Made by a program: the position numbers and the translations under genes
Notes under the pieces: model-generated
The model's database searches: none
The model's input: the letters and a program-made list of their open reading frames with translations, nothing else
Told to the model about the DNA's origin: nothing
NCBI GenBank assembly: GCA_902760965.1
Contig: CACWIN010000001.1
Coordinates: 1-64,000, forward strand
Reading direction: 5' to 3'
Source of the DNA: an uncultured Bacteroidales bacterium
Lineage (GTDB): Bacteria > Bacteroidota > Bacteroidia > Bacteroidales > Bacteroidaceae
DNA length: 64,000 nt
Shown here: positions 8,018-17,232 of the stretch, one piece after another
Numbering within the stretch: position 1 is the first letter of the stretch
Layout of the letters: the number at the start of each line of letters is the position of its first letter

Positions 8018-8845
8018 TTACTTCTTGAACTTCAAGTTGTATTTCATTATAATGTCGAGCAGGCTTACTGAAGAATCCTCCATATCAGTATTGAGAGCCT
8101 CTACCTTACTCAGAATGTAGTTATAGAACACCTGAAGAATAAGAGCTACGATAATACCGAAGATGGTTGTGATAAGAGCAACCTTCATACCGCCGGCAAC
8201 AACGTTAGGTGAAATATCACCAGCCTTCTGGATGTCATCGAATGCCTGTACCATACCGATCACAGTTCCCAAGAATCCCAGTGAAGGAGACATTGCTATG
8301 AACAGGGTGATCCATGAGAGGTTCTTTTCAAGGTTCGAAGCCTGAACGCTGCCGTAAGATACAACTGAACGCTCAACTACGTCAAGACCCTCATCGATTC
8401 TCATCATACCCTGATAGCAGATTGAAGCTACAGGACCGCGGGTATTGCGGCAGATTGTCTTGGCACCTTCTACATCACCGTTCTCAAGGGCTGTCTGGAT
8501 ATCCTCAAGAAGCTTCTTGCTGTTGATTTCGGAAAGGCTCAGGAAAATGATACGCTCAATGCAGAGAGCAAGACCAAAGATCATGGCAATGGCAACCAGA
8601 GCCATGAAGCCTGCACTACCTTCAATGAACTTAATCTTGATTGTCTTGTGAAGACCCTGCTTTGCTTCAGCCTCCTCAACCTGTGCAGGAGCGGCCTGTA
8701 CTGTCTCATCAGCCTCTGATACTGAAGCTGAATCCTGAGCAACTTCCTCAACGGCAGCTGCTTCTGTCTCTTGAGCATTGATTGTCTGGTTAACTCCGAA
8801 AGTAAGGAGTCCCATCATTGCAACAAATGCAAAAACCTTTTTCAT
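8018..8845 (-). CDS. exbB: MotA/TolQ/ExbB proton channel family protein
   Basis: ExbB forms the inner-membrane proton channel that powers TonB-dependent uptake. The 275-residue protein begins with a cleavable-looking signal segment (MKKVFAFVAMMGLLTFGVNQ), then a Glu/Ala/Gln-rich linker (about 25-68), then three membrane helices: about 75-98 (FMALVAIAMIFGLALCIERI), about 178-200 (LFIAMSPSLGFLGTVIGMVQ) and about 218-245. The segment SPSLGFLGTVIGM followed by ALITTIFGIIVALI is the family signature. The long linker is common in Bacteroidota ExbB. It is the first gene of exbB, 4-TM, exbD, exbD. Confidence 0.93.
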   Translation of the reverse strand: MKKVFAFVAMMGLLTFGVNQTINAQETEAAAVEEVAQDSASVSEADETVQAAPAQVEEAEAKQGLHKTIKIKFIEGSAGFMALVAIAMIFGLALCIERIIFLSLSEINSKKLLEDIQTALENGDVEGAKTICRNTRGPVASICYQGMMRIDEGLDVVERSVVSYGSVQASNLEKNLSWITLFIAMSPSLGFLGTVIGMVQAFDDIQKAGDISPNVVAGGMKVALITTIFGIIVALILQVFYNYILSKVEALNTDMEDSSVSLLDIIMKYNLKFKK

Positions 8846-8906
8846 TTGAGATAATTTTTAGTTGTTAGTTATTATTTTTTTAATTAAGTCAGTATTGTCA
8901 AAAAAG

Positions 8907-8994
8907 CGGAAAGACGGGGATTCGAACCCCGGATACGCTTTTGGCGTATACACGCTTTCCAGGCGTGCCTCTTCAACCACTCGAGCATCTTTCC
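8907..8994 (-). tRNA. tRNA-Ser (anticodon GGA)
   Basis: The reverse strand folds into an 88-base type II tRNA. The acceptor arm pairs GGAAAGA with TCTTTCC plus discriminator G; the anticodon loop reads CT-GGA-AA; a long variable arm follows, as in serine tRNAs; and the T arm is GGGGTTCGAATCCCC. The 3' CCA is not encoded. A T tract follows directly (CTTTTTTG), which may end the transcript. It lies between exbB and lpxK. Confidence 0.95.
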
Positions 8995-9077
8995 CTTCAG
9001 GCACAAAAAAGTGAGCTTATGCCCTCATGTAGCGGCCTGTTTATCTAAAATTGACCATTTTATCCCCTTTTTTTATA

Positions 9078-9085
9078 TACTTTTG
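9078..9085 (+). promoter_or_regulatory. Probable -7 element for lpxK
   Basis: TACTTTTG fits the Bacteroidota TAnnTTTG element and sits 27 bases before the lpxK start. No well-spaced TTTG (-33) is present, only TTGA near 9051, so the match is partial. Confidence 0.45.
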
Positions 9086-9111
9086 CAAAAAACAGAGCGG
9101 TTCCACGCCCT

Positions 9112-10164
9112 ATGGGAAAAGAATTCAGGATATATAATGTGTTACGTCCGCTGGGATGGTTATACGGAGCTTTCACAACCCTGCGTAACTATCTGTTTGA
9201 CCATGTGGGCCGTCTTAGTTCCACCTTTCCCGTACCGGTCATATCGGTCGGCAACATTACGGTTGGCGGAACCGGCAAAACGCCTCATACTGAATATCTG
9301 GTTTCATTACTCAAGCAAAAGGCCCGTGTGGCAGTCCTGAGCAGGGGTTACGGCCGATGCACAAGCGGTTACATACAGGCCCAAGCCACATCGGACAGCC
9401 GCACGATAGGCGATGAGCCACTGCAGATACACAACCGTTTTCCTGATATTGATGTAGCCGTATGTGAAAACCGCGCCAAGGGCATTAACACCCTGTTAAG
9501 CACTTGCAGCCCCGGGGTAATAATCCTGGACGACGCCTTCCAGCACCGAAAGGTTACCCCCTCGCTCAACATTCTGCTTGTAAACTACAACCGCAACATA
9601 TTGTCCGATGCCATGCTGCCCGCCGGCCTGATGCGCGAGAGTGCCAAAGGACGCAGGCGTGCGCATATTATAATTGTGACCAAATGCCCTGACAATCTGA
9701 GTCAGCAGGAAATGGACAGCATGGCCACCTCTTTAAGGATAGACAAATCCCAACAGGTATTCTTTACGGCCCAGCAGTACGGCACACCTTATCCGTTTGG
9801 CAAACCGGAAAGCCCGTCGGACCTCCCTCAAGGACCTGTCCTGGCGGTAACCGGCATAGCATCGCCCCAATCAATGCAGGATGAGCTAAGCCGCATGGGG
9901 CACCAGGTTACCCTGATGACCTATCCGGACCATCACCGTTACAATAACCAAGACATTAATAGTATTACCGGCAAGCTGAATAGCCTGGGCCCTGATGCAT
10001 TCATAGTAACCACAGCCAAGGATGCGGCCCGTCTGGCAGACCTGGATATGGATGCCGGTCTTTGCGGCAAGATCCACGTATTGCCTGTTGGCGTCAGGCT
10101 CCTGCGTGACAGGGAGTTGTTTGACCGCACCGTGACAGAGCACGTGAAATCATTCGGAAAATAA
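9112..10164 (+). CDS. lpxK: Tetraacyldisaccharide 4'-kinase
   Basis: LpxK phosphorylates the 4' position of the lipid A disaccharide precursor at the inner membrane. The 350-residue length is typical. The Walker A region is the hallmark VISVGNITVGGTGKTP (about residues 43-58), preceded by an amphipathic membrane-facing N-terminal helix (RPLGWLYGAFTTLRNYLFD). LDDAFQHRKV matches the conserved D-D-x-x-Q-H motif of the family, and SRGYGR also fits. The start gives a conventional MGKEF N-terminus, 27 bases after a -7 element. thiL follows after 15 bases, so they share a transcript although their pathways are unrelated. Confidence 0.96.
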   Translation: MGKEFRIYNVLRPLGWLYGAFTTLRNYLFDHVGRLSSTFPVPVISVGNITVGGTGKTPHTEYLVSLLKQKARVAVLSRGYGRCTSGYIQAQATSDSRTIGDEPLQIHNRFPDIDVAVCENRAKGINTLLSTCSPGVIILDDAFQHRKVTPSLNILLVNYNRNILSDAMLPAGLMRESAKGRRRAHIIIVTKCPDNLSQQEMDSMATSLRIDKSQQVFFTAQQYGTPYPFGKPESPSDLPQGPVLAVTGIASPQSMQDELSRMGHQVTLMTYPDHHRYNNQDINSITGKLNSLGPDAFIVTTAKDAARLADLDMDAGLCGKIHVLPVGVRLLRDRELFDRTVTEHVKSFGK

Positions 10165-10179
10165 AAATCAAACTTAAAT

Positions 10180-11235
10180 ATGGCACAAATAAAACGCACA
10201 GAGATTGCCCAGTTGGGCGAATTCGGACTTATAGACCACCTTACCAAGGAACTCAAGCCACAAAACCCCTCCACCCTTTACGGAGTGGGCGATGACTGCG
10301 CCGTGCTGGACTATTCCGGTAAGGACAAGGAGGTGCTTGTAACCACCGATATGCTCATGGAGGGCGTCCATTTTGACCTCACCTACGTACCCCTCAAGCA
10401 TCTGGGATACAAGAGTGCCATGGTAAACATATCCGATATATACGCCATGAACGGCACTCCCCGCCAGATGACCTTATCCATAGCCCTGAGCAAGCGCTTC
10501 TCGGTAGAGGATATGGAGGATTTCTATGCCGGAGTGGTGCTGGCCTGCCAGCGTCACGGAGTGGACCTGGTGGGAGGCGACACCACATCCTCGCTTACCG
10601 GACTTGCCATAAGCATAACCTGCATTGGTGAAGCCCAGAAAGGAACGGCCGTATACCGCAACGGAGCCGGTCAGAATGACCTGATATGCGTATCAGGCAA
10701 TCTGGGCGCAGCCTACATGGGTCTGCAGCTGCTGGAACGCGAAAAAGCCGTATTCAACAGCACTCCCCACGATGCAAACGAACCTTTCAACCCCGATTTT
10801 GCAGGCAAGGAGTACCTGCTGGAACGTCAGCTAAAACCCGAGGCCCGCGGTGACATCATTAAGGAACTGCGTGAGGCAGGCATCCAGCCCACCGCCATGA
10901 TGGATATATCCGATGGCCTGTCATCGGAACTCATACACATATGCAAGCAGAGCAACACCGGCTGCAGCGTATATCAGGAGCGCATCCCAATAGACTACCA
11001 GACAGCCGTAATGGCCGAAGAACTGAACATGGACGTGTACACCTGCGCCCTTAACGGCGGCGAGGACTACGAACTCCTGTTCACCGTCCCCCTGACCGAC
11101 CACGACAAGATCATCCAGCTAAAGGACGTAAAACTCATCGGCCACATGACCCGCCCCGAGCTTGGCCGCCACTTAGTGACCAAATCCGGGCAAGAAGTCG
11201 AACTAAAAGCCCAAGGCTGGACCAGCAACCTATAA
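10180..11235 (+). CDS. thiL: Thiamine-monophosphate kinase
   Basis: ThiL phosphorylates thiamine monophosphate to the active cofactor thiamine diphosphate. The 351 residues show the PurM/AIR-synthase-like fold: GVGDDCAVLDYSGKD (N-terminal Asp pair), TTDMLMEGVHFDL (substrate and metal site), GGDTTSS and the C-terminal MMDISDGLSSEL and NGGEDYELLFTV motifs. All key aspartates appear present. It follows lpxK by 15 bases and is closed by a strong hairpin just after its stop. No thiamine riboswitch is seen upstream of this two-gene unit. Confidence 0.96.
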   Translation: MAQIKRTEIAQLGEFGLIDHLTKELKPQNPSTLYGVGDDCAVLDYSGKDKEVLVTTDMLMEGVHFDLTYVPLKHLGYKSAMVNISDIYAMNGTPRQMTLSIALSKRFSVEDMEDFYAGVVLACQRHGVDLVGGDTTSSLTGLAISITCIGEAQKGTAVYRNGAGQNDLICVSGNLGAAYMGLQLLEREKAVFNSTPHDANEPFNPDFAGKEYLLERQLKPEARGDIIKELREAGIQPTAMMDISDGLSSELIHICKQSNTGCSVYQERIPIDYQTAVMAEELNMDVYTCALNGGEDYELLFTVPLTDHDKIIQLKDVKLIGHMTRPELGRHLVTKSGQEVELKAQGWTSNL

Positions 11236-11242
11236 ATTGAGA

Positions 11243-11277
11243 ATTGAAAAAAGCATCCGTCAGATGCTTTTTTCAAT
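11243..11277. terminator. Bidirectional terminator between thiL and the PII-like gene
   Basis: A perfect 15-base stem (ATTGAAAAAAGCATC with its complement) encloses the loop CGTCA and carries A/T tracts on both flanks, so it can act in both directions. The stem includes the last codons of the PII-like gene on the reverse strand, and that gene's stop codon lies in the loop. Confidence 0.88.
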
Positions 11278-11553
11278 GTTCCAAGTAAAGGCGCGGAGGC
11301 CCAGCTTTTCGGTCGCGACGTCCATAGCGTGCAGTTTTTCCAGGATGATATCAACCTTGTCGTCATCAACCATGGAGATGATGCCCGAGCACATTGACGG
11401 CCACGCATGGTTGCCGTAGTGAGGCTGTCCCGTCTTGGAGCCCCTACCCTGCAGCTGCTCCACCATGGAAAAACCGCGGCAGTTGTTGGTAGTGAGCAAG
11501 TCAATTATACGCTCCGTATATGACTGGTCAAATGTTATGAGTATTGCTTTCAT
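11260..11553 (-). CDS. PII-like small protein at the end of the RND efflux operon
   Basis: This 97-residue protein has the ferredoxin-like pattern of PII/CutA-type proteins: strand KAILITFDQ, helix YTERIIDLLTTNNC, strand GFSMVEQLQGRG, a long loop (GSKTGQPHYGNHAWPSMC), strand SGIISMVDDD, helix KVDIILEKLHAMD. Small PII-like proteins (for example the DUF3240 type) are known next to RND metal and drug pumps. It is read in the same direction as the pump genes and lies 88 bases after the RND transporter, beyond a hairpin repeat. The T-loop with His, Asn and Cys residues could bind a metal or effector. The ligand is unknown. Confidence 0.7.
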   Translation of the reverse strand: MKAILITFDQSYTERIIDLLTTNNCRGFSMVEQLQGRGSKTGQPHYGNHAWPSMCSGIISMVDDDKVDIILEKLHAMDVATEKLGLRAFTWNIEKSI

Positions 11554-11557
11554 ATTT

Positions 11558-11635
11558 ACTTTGGCTGTTAGCTATTGGCTGTTGGCTACCATCCGGTCGG
11601 CTTTAAAAGCCAAAGGCTAATAGCCAATAGCCATG
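11558..11635. repeat. TTGGCTA-type hairpin repeat, copy 1
   Basis: The sequence starts ACTTTGGCTG and continues with tandem 7-base units of the TTGGCTA/TTAGCTA type. The right part (GCCAAAGGCTAATAGCCAAT and following) is the reverse complement of the left, so the copy can fold into a long imperfect hairpin. It fills the gap between the RND transporter and the PII-like gene, that is, inside an operon. It belongs to the same family as the repeats at 26890, 27543, 28717, 45526 and 53508. Confidence 0.8.
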
Positions 11636-11641
11636 GTTTGA

Positions 11642-14600
11642 TTAATGTTTTGCAGTCTTGTCATGAATGAACTGATCCTTATTCTCGGCCCAGAAGGCAG
11701 CCAGCTCCAACTGTTTGCGGTGCTTGCGGCGTGCTTTCTTGATTCCAGTACTCTGGAACATGCAGTATAGAGTAGGTACAAGAACCAGTGTTAGTATGGT
11801 CGAAACGGTAAGTCCGCCAATAACCGATATACCCAGAGGCCTCCACATGGCCGATCCCTGACCCTGGCTGAGAGCCATAGGAATCATTCCAAGAATGGTG
11901 GTAAGAGTAGTCATGAGCACAGGACGCAGACGGCTGCGGGCTGCTGTAACGGTCGATGTCACGGCCGACATTCCACGCTCGCGGCAAAGACCGGTGTAGT
12001 CAATGAGCACGATACCGTTCTTAACCACGATACCAATCAGCATTATACCGCCCAGCACACTCATCAGGTTAATGGAGGTGCCTGTCAACCAGAGTGCAAT
12101 GAGCACACCGCTCAGGGCAAACGGTATTGAGAACATGATGATGAACGGCAGTGTGAGTGATTCAAACTGTGCGGCCATCACAATGAACACCAGCATTATG
12201 ATAAGCAGAGCCAGGGTTGCCATATCGGCAAAAGACTCCTGCTGATCCTCATAGTCACCCGATATCTGAACGTTAACGCCCTCGGGCAGGTCCATGCCTG
12301 CTATAATCTTCTGACCGGCCTCAACAACATCACTCAGAGCTGCACCACCGGCAATCACGCAGGTAACGGTATTGATACGCTGACGGTCCTTACGCTGAAT
12401 GGTAGGCGGAGTGAACACCTCCTCCAGGTGACCTACGTCACGTACGCGAACGGCATTGGTGCCGCTTCCGTAAAGCAGGATGTTCTCAATATCCTCAAGC
12501 TGGGTACGGTATTCGGGAGCGTAACGCACCTTAATATAATACTCCTCGCCGTCCTCACGGAAATATGATGCGGTAGCACCGTAAATACGGTTACGCAGAT
12601 ATGTGGCAGCTGTTGACAGGTTCAGGCCATGCTGAGCCAGTTTTTCGCGGTCAAACACCACCTCATATTCAGGCTGGTAGTTGTCACGGCTTATGTATGC
12701 CTCACCTACTCCCTCAACATTCTTCATTGCGGCAAGCAACTGTGCGGCAACCTCATCGGTCTCGTTAAAATCATAACCGTAAATCTCAAACTCGGCCGAA
12801 GACTGGCCACCCATGCTCATGCCTCCACCGGCCACAACCATGAAACGTTCAATCTCAGGACGGGCATTAAGGTCGGCACGCATCTGAGCTACTACATCAT
12901 CCGATGAAATGCTGCGCTCACCAAGTTCCTTAAGCGATATGGTGAATGAGATTACATGTGTACCGTTGGTCTGCATTGATGCAAAAGTGTTGTTCTCATC
13001 GGCAGCACCAACACGGAAGTTACATGTAACCAGGTCATCGGCATAACGTTTCATCCACAGGTCAGAGAGTTCCTGGGCCACGTTGCGCGAACGGTCGGTA
13101 TTTGTATTTATAGGCATGTAGATGGTTGCCGAAATACGTGACTGCTCATCGGAGGGGAAGAACTCTGACTTAAGGTCTCCGGCTGTGAACAGTGATGCCA
13201 CAAACAACAGCAGGCAGGCCAATACCACCAGTTTGCGGTGACGCACTGCCTTGTTTATAAGGCGTGAATATGCATGGTCCAGACCGTCAAGTGCCTTCTG
13301 TATGGGACGATAAATGATGGTGTGTATACGGCTACCCTTCTTTTCCAGCTTAAGCATACGTGAGCAGAGCATAGGAGTAAGGGTAAGTGATACTGCCAAC
13401 GATATGGCAATGATGATACACATCATCCAACCCAACTGCTTGAACATGATACCTGCCATACCCGACATCATGGTGAGCGGGAAGAACACGGCAAATATTG
13501 TCATGGTCGATGCCATAACTGATACGGCAACCTCGTTGGTAGCATGAATTGCAGCCTGTTTGGGGTTGGCACCGCGCTCAATGTGGGTGGTAATATTCTC
13601 AAGTACCACAATGGTATCATCCACAACCATACCTATTGCAATGGTCAGCGAACTCAGTGAAATGATGTTCAGAGAACCATCGGTCACGAACAGGTATATG
13701 AACGATGCAATCAGTGACAGCGGGATAGTGATAGCCACAACCACCGTAGCACGCCAGCGTCCGGTAAACAGATAAACCACCAGAACCACGAACAACAGGG
13801 CGTACGCAATGGTCTCGGCCAGTGAATTTACAGTCTGTATGATATCCTGTGAACCGTCATTTATAATACCGATGTGAATGTCGCTGGGCAGGTTCTTTTC
13901 AAGTTCGGGCAGAGCCTTGTTCACCTTGCGGCAAATCTCAACGGTATTGGCACCGGTCTGTTTTTGGATAACCATCATGGCACCCTGTACACCGTTGTTG
14001 TAAGACTCCTGTGCACGCTCCTGGGTGCGGTCAACAATCTGTGCCAGGTCACTCAAGTAAACGTTACGTCCGCCAACCGATGCCACAACCAAGTGAGCCA
14101 TGTCACGCGGATCCTTGAATTCACCGTCCACACGCAGGGCATATGTCTCATTACCAACATCCAGGTTTCCGCCCGGAACGCTGCGGTTCTCGGAACCTAT
14201 CATGGCAGCAATGGCCTCAATCGTCAGGTTGTATGCCTCCAGTTTGGCAGGATCGCAATATACATAGATCTCACGCTGGGGAGCACCCGTAATAGATACC
14301 GTACCCACACCAGGGATACGTGCCAACGGGTTAACCACGTTCTCATCCAGAATCTTGTACAGGGCACTCTGACTTTCGCCAGCCTGGACAGACAGCAACA
14401 TGATAGGCATCATGCTGGTATCAAACTTGAATATGATAGGCGAACCGGCACCGTCAGGCAGTGAGTTGGTTATCATGCTCAACTTGTCACGCACATCATT
14501 GGTAAGGTCATCAATGGAGTATCCAAACTCAAACTCAAGGGTAATGACCGATACGTTCTCCGATGATTTTGATGTAATATGCTTGATATGCGTACAACTG

Positions 14601-14815
14601 TTCAGCGTATTCTCAAGCGGACGGGTTACGTTATTCTCTATATCCGATGCATTGGCACCGTTATAGTAGGTAAACACCATGATGGTGTTTGACTCAATGT
14701 CAGGCAGCTGGTCAATGGGCAGCTTGGAGTATGAGAACAAGCCGAACACCACTACAGCCACAAAACATAGCGCCGTAAATATGGGTCGTTTGACCGAACT
14801 TTCGTATAAACTCAT
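11642..14815 (-). CDS. RND efflux transporter, hydrophobe/amphiphile efflux-1 type (AcrB-like)
   Basis: This inner-membrane proton antiporter of 1057 residues exports drugs or other amphiphiles through an adaptor and a TolC-like channel. The N-terminus (SLYESSVKRPIFTALCFVAV) is the usual first helix. LPIDQLPDIESNTI and the pore-domain pattern Y-x-G-A-x-A-x-x-I-E are family marks. TM4 carries the proton-relay aspartate pair (TIAIGMVVDDTIVVLENI), and the second half has FGIVVKNGIVLID-type sequence at GIVVKNGIVLIDYTGL. Twelve helices and two large periplasmic loops are evident. It is the fourth gene of tetR, tolC, adaptor, RND, and is 13 bases from the adaptor gene. The substrate cannot be read from the sequence. 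Confidence 0.95.
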   Translation of the reverse strand: MSLYESSVKRPIFTALCFVAVVVFGLFSYSKLPIDQLPDIESNTIMVFTYYNGANASDIENNVTRPLENTLNSCTHIKHITSKSSENVSVITLEFEFGYSIDDLTNDVRDKLSMITNSLPDGAGSPIIFKFDTSMMPIMLLSVQAGESQSALYKILDENVVNPLARIPGVGTVSITGAPQREIYVYCDPAKLEAYNLTIEAIAAMIGSENRSVPGGNLDVGNETYALRVDGEFKDPRDMAHLVVASVGGRNVYLSDLAQIVDRTQERAQESYNNGVQGAMMVIQKQTGANTVEICRKVNKALPELEKNLPSDIHIGIINDGSQDIIQTVNSLAETIAYALLFVVLVVYLFTGRWRATVVVAITIPLSLIASFIYLFVTDGSLNIISLSSLTIAIGMVVDDTIVVLENITTHIERGANPKQAAIHATNEVAVSVMASTMTIFAVFFPLTMMSGMAGIMFKQLGWMMCIIIAISLAVSLTLTPMLCSRMLKLEKKGSRIHTIIYRPIQKALDGLDHAYSRLINKAVRHRKLVVLACLLLFVASLFTAGDLKSEFFPSDEQSRISATIYMPINTNTDRSRNVAQELSDLWMKRYADDLVTCNFRVGAADENNTFASMQTNGTHVISFTISLKELGERSISSDDVVAQMRADLNARPEIERFMVVAGGGMSMGGQSSAEFEIYGYDFNETDEVAAQLLAAMKNVEGVGEAYISRDNYQPEYEVVFDREKLAQHGLNLSTAATYLRNRIYGATASYFREDGEEYYIKVRYAPEYRTQLEDIENILLYGSGTNAVRVRDVGHLEEVFTPPTIQRKDRQRINTVTCVIAGGAALSDVVEAGQKIIAGMDLPEGVNVQISGDYEDQQESFADMATLALLIIMLVFIVMAAQFESLTLPFIIMFSIPFALSGVLIALWLTGTSINLMSVLGGIMLIGIVVKNGIVLIDYTGLCRERGMSAVTSTVTAARSRLRPVLMTTLTTILGMIPMALSQGQGSAMWRPLGISVIGGLTVSTILTLVLVPTLYCMFQSTGIKKARRKHRKQLELAAFWAENKDQFIHDKTAKH

Positions 14816-14828
14816 GTTTTATCCGGAT

Positions 14829-15854
14829 TTACTTTTCAACTTCAACTTCCTTGCCGTCAGCAAGCTTTGCCTGACCTGCAACAACCACCTGCGCTCCGTT
14901 TGGAACGCCCGATATCAACTCATAGCGGTCACCCAGACGCTGTCCCAGTTCAACCTTGGTGTACGATACCTTGCCGTTGCTGTAAACATATACAAAACGG
15001 TCGCCTGAGCCGGAACGCTTTTCGATTGCAAGGTCCGGAACAACCACGTGGTTCAGGGCACCCAGGTTAAGGGTTGCACGGGCAAACATACCGGGACGCA
15101 GTTTCTGGTCTGTGTTGGCCACATTGATCTCAACCGGGAAAGTATGTGTCATGGCATCGACAGTGGGATAGATCAGCGATACCTTACCGGTAAATGTCTC
15201 ACCGGGATATGCATCCAGTTCAATGTTCACCTCATCACCTTTCTTGACCTTTGAGTAATACTGTTCCGATACGTTGATCGTAAGCTTTACTGGAGCAATC
15301 TTCTGAACCACCAGAATGGCCTGACCGCCGTAAAGGTCACCATTGTCATAGTTACGAGCTGTCACCACACCGTCAATGGGGCTCTCCAGACGGGTGTTCT
15401 CCTTAAGGGTCTGGAATGACTTGCGGGCCACCTCCAGCTGCAGGTTAACGTTATCCCACTCTGACTTGGAAACGCCTCCCACCTTATAGAGCTGGTCTAT
15501 GCGGTTAAACTCTGTCTCCAGATTCTTGAGCTGCATCTCCTGCTGGCTCAGAGTGGTCTCGTCCATCTCAACCAGAATCTGTCCTTTCTTGACATTATCG
15601 CCTACCTCAACCTTGATACGGCTAATTCTGCCCGGCGAAGACGGAGCAATGTTGTTCTTTATCTCACCGACAATAGTTGCCGAGTAAACCTGAATCTGAG
15701 CTACCGGTTCTTCGGCCACCTTGGCAAGCTTGACAAGCGGTTTTGCGTTAGGATCCACAAGCGGAGCCTGAGCACTCTCTTTCTTTTTCTGCCCGCAGGC
15801 TGCCAAAAGCAGCATTGAGCAGAGAGCAATTCCTAAAATTCTGAATGCTTTCAT
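14829..15854 (-). CDS. RND efflux periplasmic adaptor (membrane fusion protein)
   Basis: The adaptor links the inner-membrane pump to the outer-membrane channel. The 341 residues start with a lipoprotein signal (MKAFRILGIALCSMLLLAAC), so the protein is anchored by a lipid. Then come a biotinyl-lipoyl-like half domain (GRISRIKVEVGDNVKKGQIL), an alpha-hairpin (about 100-135), the second lipoyl half (LESPIDGVVTARNYDNGDLY), a beta-barrel domain and a membrane-proximal domain that includes RPGMFARATL. This order is standard for HlyD/AcrA-type adaptors. It lies 13 bases before the RND gene and 19 bases after tolC. Confidence 0.95.
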   Translation of the reverse strand: MKAFRILGIALCSMLLLAACGQKKKESAQAPLVDPNAKPLVKLAKVAEEPVAQIQVYSATIVGEIKNNIAPSSPGRISRIKVEVGDNVKKGQILVEMDETTLSQQEMQLKNLETEFNRIDQLYKVGGVSKSEWDNVNLQLEVARKSFQTLKENTRLESPIDGVVTARNYDNGDLYGGQAILVVQKIAPVKLTINVSEQYYSKVKKGDEVNIELDAYPGETFTGKVSLIYPTVDAMTHTFPVEINVANTDQKLRPGMFARATLNLGALNHVVVPDLAIEKRSGSGDRFVYVYSNGKVSYTKVELGQRLGDRYELISGVPNGAQVVVAGQAKLADGKEVEVEK

Positions 15855-15873
15855 ATTCTGTATTTATTTGTTT

Positions 15874-17232
15874 TTACTTCTTAACCTGTAATTTTTCCTC
15901 GTTTCCAAGCACCTTGTCAAGGTCGGCCTTGGCTGCCAGATAGTTGTATATGGACTGGCTGTAAGTAAGCTTGGCCTGTGTAAGTGACACCTCACTGTTG
16001 TTAAGCTCCAGGATTGTACCCTTACCTATCTCATAGCGTTTGCTGGCAATCTCACGACCCTTCTCAGCCTGCTCAATGGCCTCATGGTTACTGGCCACCT
16101 GCTCGGCACTTGCTTTCATGTTGTCCACATAACTGCGAACCTGCATATTAAGCTGCTTTTCGGTATAGCCAATGTTTTCGTTCAACTGGCTAATCTGCAA
16201 CCTGGTGCTGCGCAGTTTGGTAAAGTTACCAATGCGGAAAATAGGCACCGACAGCGACAGTACTATCGATGAACTCTTGGCCCAAGTGTAATCAAACACA
16301 TTCCAGTTGTCATTATAAAGAGACTGGAACGAATATGTTCCGGCCAACGAAAGAGTTGGCAGAAAGTTCATTTTCTGCATGTGGAGCGTCTGGTTAAGCA
16401 TAGTCTCATTAAGCTTTAGCTGACGCATGTTGGTATTGTTTGCAAGAGAATAACCGCCTGCCTGCAGCGCTTCACCGTAAAGAAGGTCTTCATAATCCTC
16501 CAGGCTGCCCTCCACTACAATCTCGGTCTCAGGGTCAACACCCATAAGCACCATAAGCTGCAGTTTAGCAAGTGATACGGCGTTGCGTGCCTGAATAACC
16601 GTAGGGTTAAGGCTGCGCAACTGAACCTCGGCACTGATCTTGTCATATTCGCTGGTACCACCCAGTTCATACAATGACTTAACCACATCAAAGTTCTTTT
16701 GTGCCTGCTCAAGGCTCTTGCAAAGCACATCATAGCTGTCCTGAGCCAGAATGACCTGATAATACGCCTTGGTTACCTGATTGACCAGATCCAGTTTGGA
16801 ACTGCGGCTCTGCTCAATGGCATTTATCAGATCGGTCTTGGTCATATTCATGGTAGCATATACGGTAGGAGCAAATATAGGCATACTGATCTGAATCTGT
16901 CCGTTCCATGTACTGGTATTGTCCTGACCCATCTTGAACTCCATGCCGTTCAGTTTCATCAAAGCAGCAAGTAACGTATATTGGACCGTACCGCTAAAAT
17001 CCGCACTGGGCAACAGAGTCTGCCATGCCTCATCCTTACTGATTTTCTTAACCTCAATCTGCTGTTCGGCCACCTTGATGGTAGGGTTGTCACTCAGTGC
17101 AATGTTGAGTGCATCATCAAGTGTCAGTTTAAGAACAGCATTCGTGCCGGCGGTCTGAGCATTTACGGCCACCCCTGTAACAAAGGCAACCGCAAACAGA
17201 ATGCCGGTCTTTCTTAAAATGCCTCTTTTCAT
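15874..17232 (-). CDS. TolC-family outer-membrane efflux protein
   Basis: This 452-residue protein forms the outer-membrane channel of the tripartite pump. It has a signal peptide (about residues 1-25, ending VAVNAQ) and two TolC repeats with long coiled-coil helices: LTLDDALNIALSDNPTIKVA near the start of repeat one and the matching helices with RSSKLDLVNQVTKAYYQVIL, and later IASKRYEIGKGTILELNNSE, which is the characteristic end-of-repeat motif. The start codon overlaps the tetR stop by one base, so the pump is directly coupled to its regulator gene. The channel gene precedes the adaptor, a common Bacteroidota order. Confidence 0.93.
   Translation of the reverse strand: MKRGILRKTGILFAVAFVTGVAVNAQTAGTNAVLKLTLDDALNIALSDNPTIKVAEQQIEVKKISKDEAWQTLLPSADFSGTVQYTLLAALMKLNGMEFKMGQDNTSTWNGQIQISMPIFAPTVYATMNMTKTDLINAIEQSRSSKLDLVNQVTKAYYQVILAQDSYDVLCKSLEQAQKNFDVVKSLYELGGTSEYDKISAEVQLRSLNPTVIQARNAVSLAKLQLMVLMGVDPETEIVVEGSLEDYEDLLYGEALQAGGYSLANNTNMRQLKLNETMLNQTLHMQKMNFLPTLSLAGTYSFQSLYNDNWNVFDYTWAKSSSIVLSLSVPIFRIGNFTKLRSTRLQISQLNENIGYTEKQLNMQVRSYVDNMKASAEQVASNHEAIEQAEKGREIASKRYEIGKGTILELNNSEVSLTQAKLTYSQSIYNYLAAKADLDKVLGNEEKLQVKK

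Noticed and set aside
13874..14464. 196-codon + strand frame opposite the RND transporter
   Set aside because: Shadow of the pump gene; rich in His, Asn and Leu without pattern.
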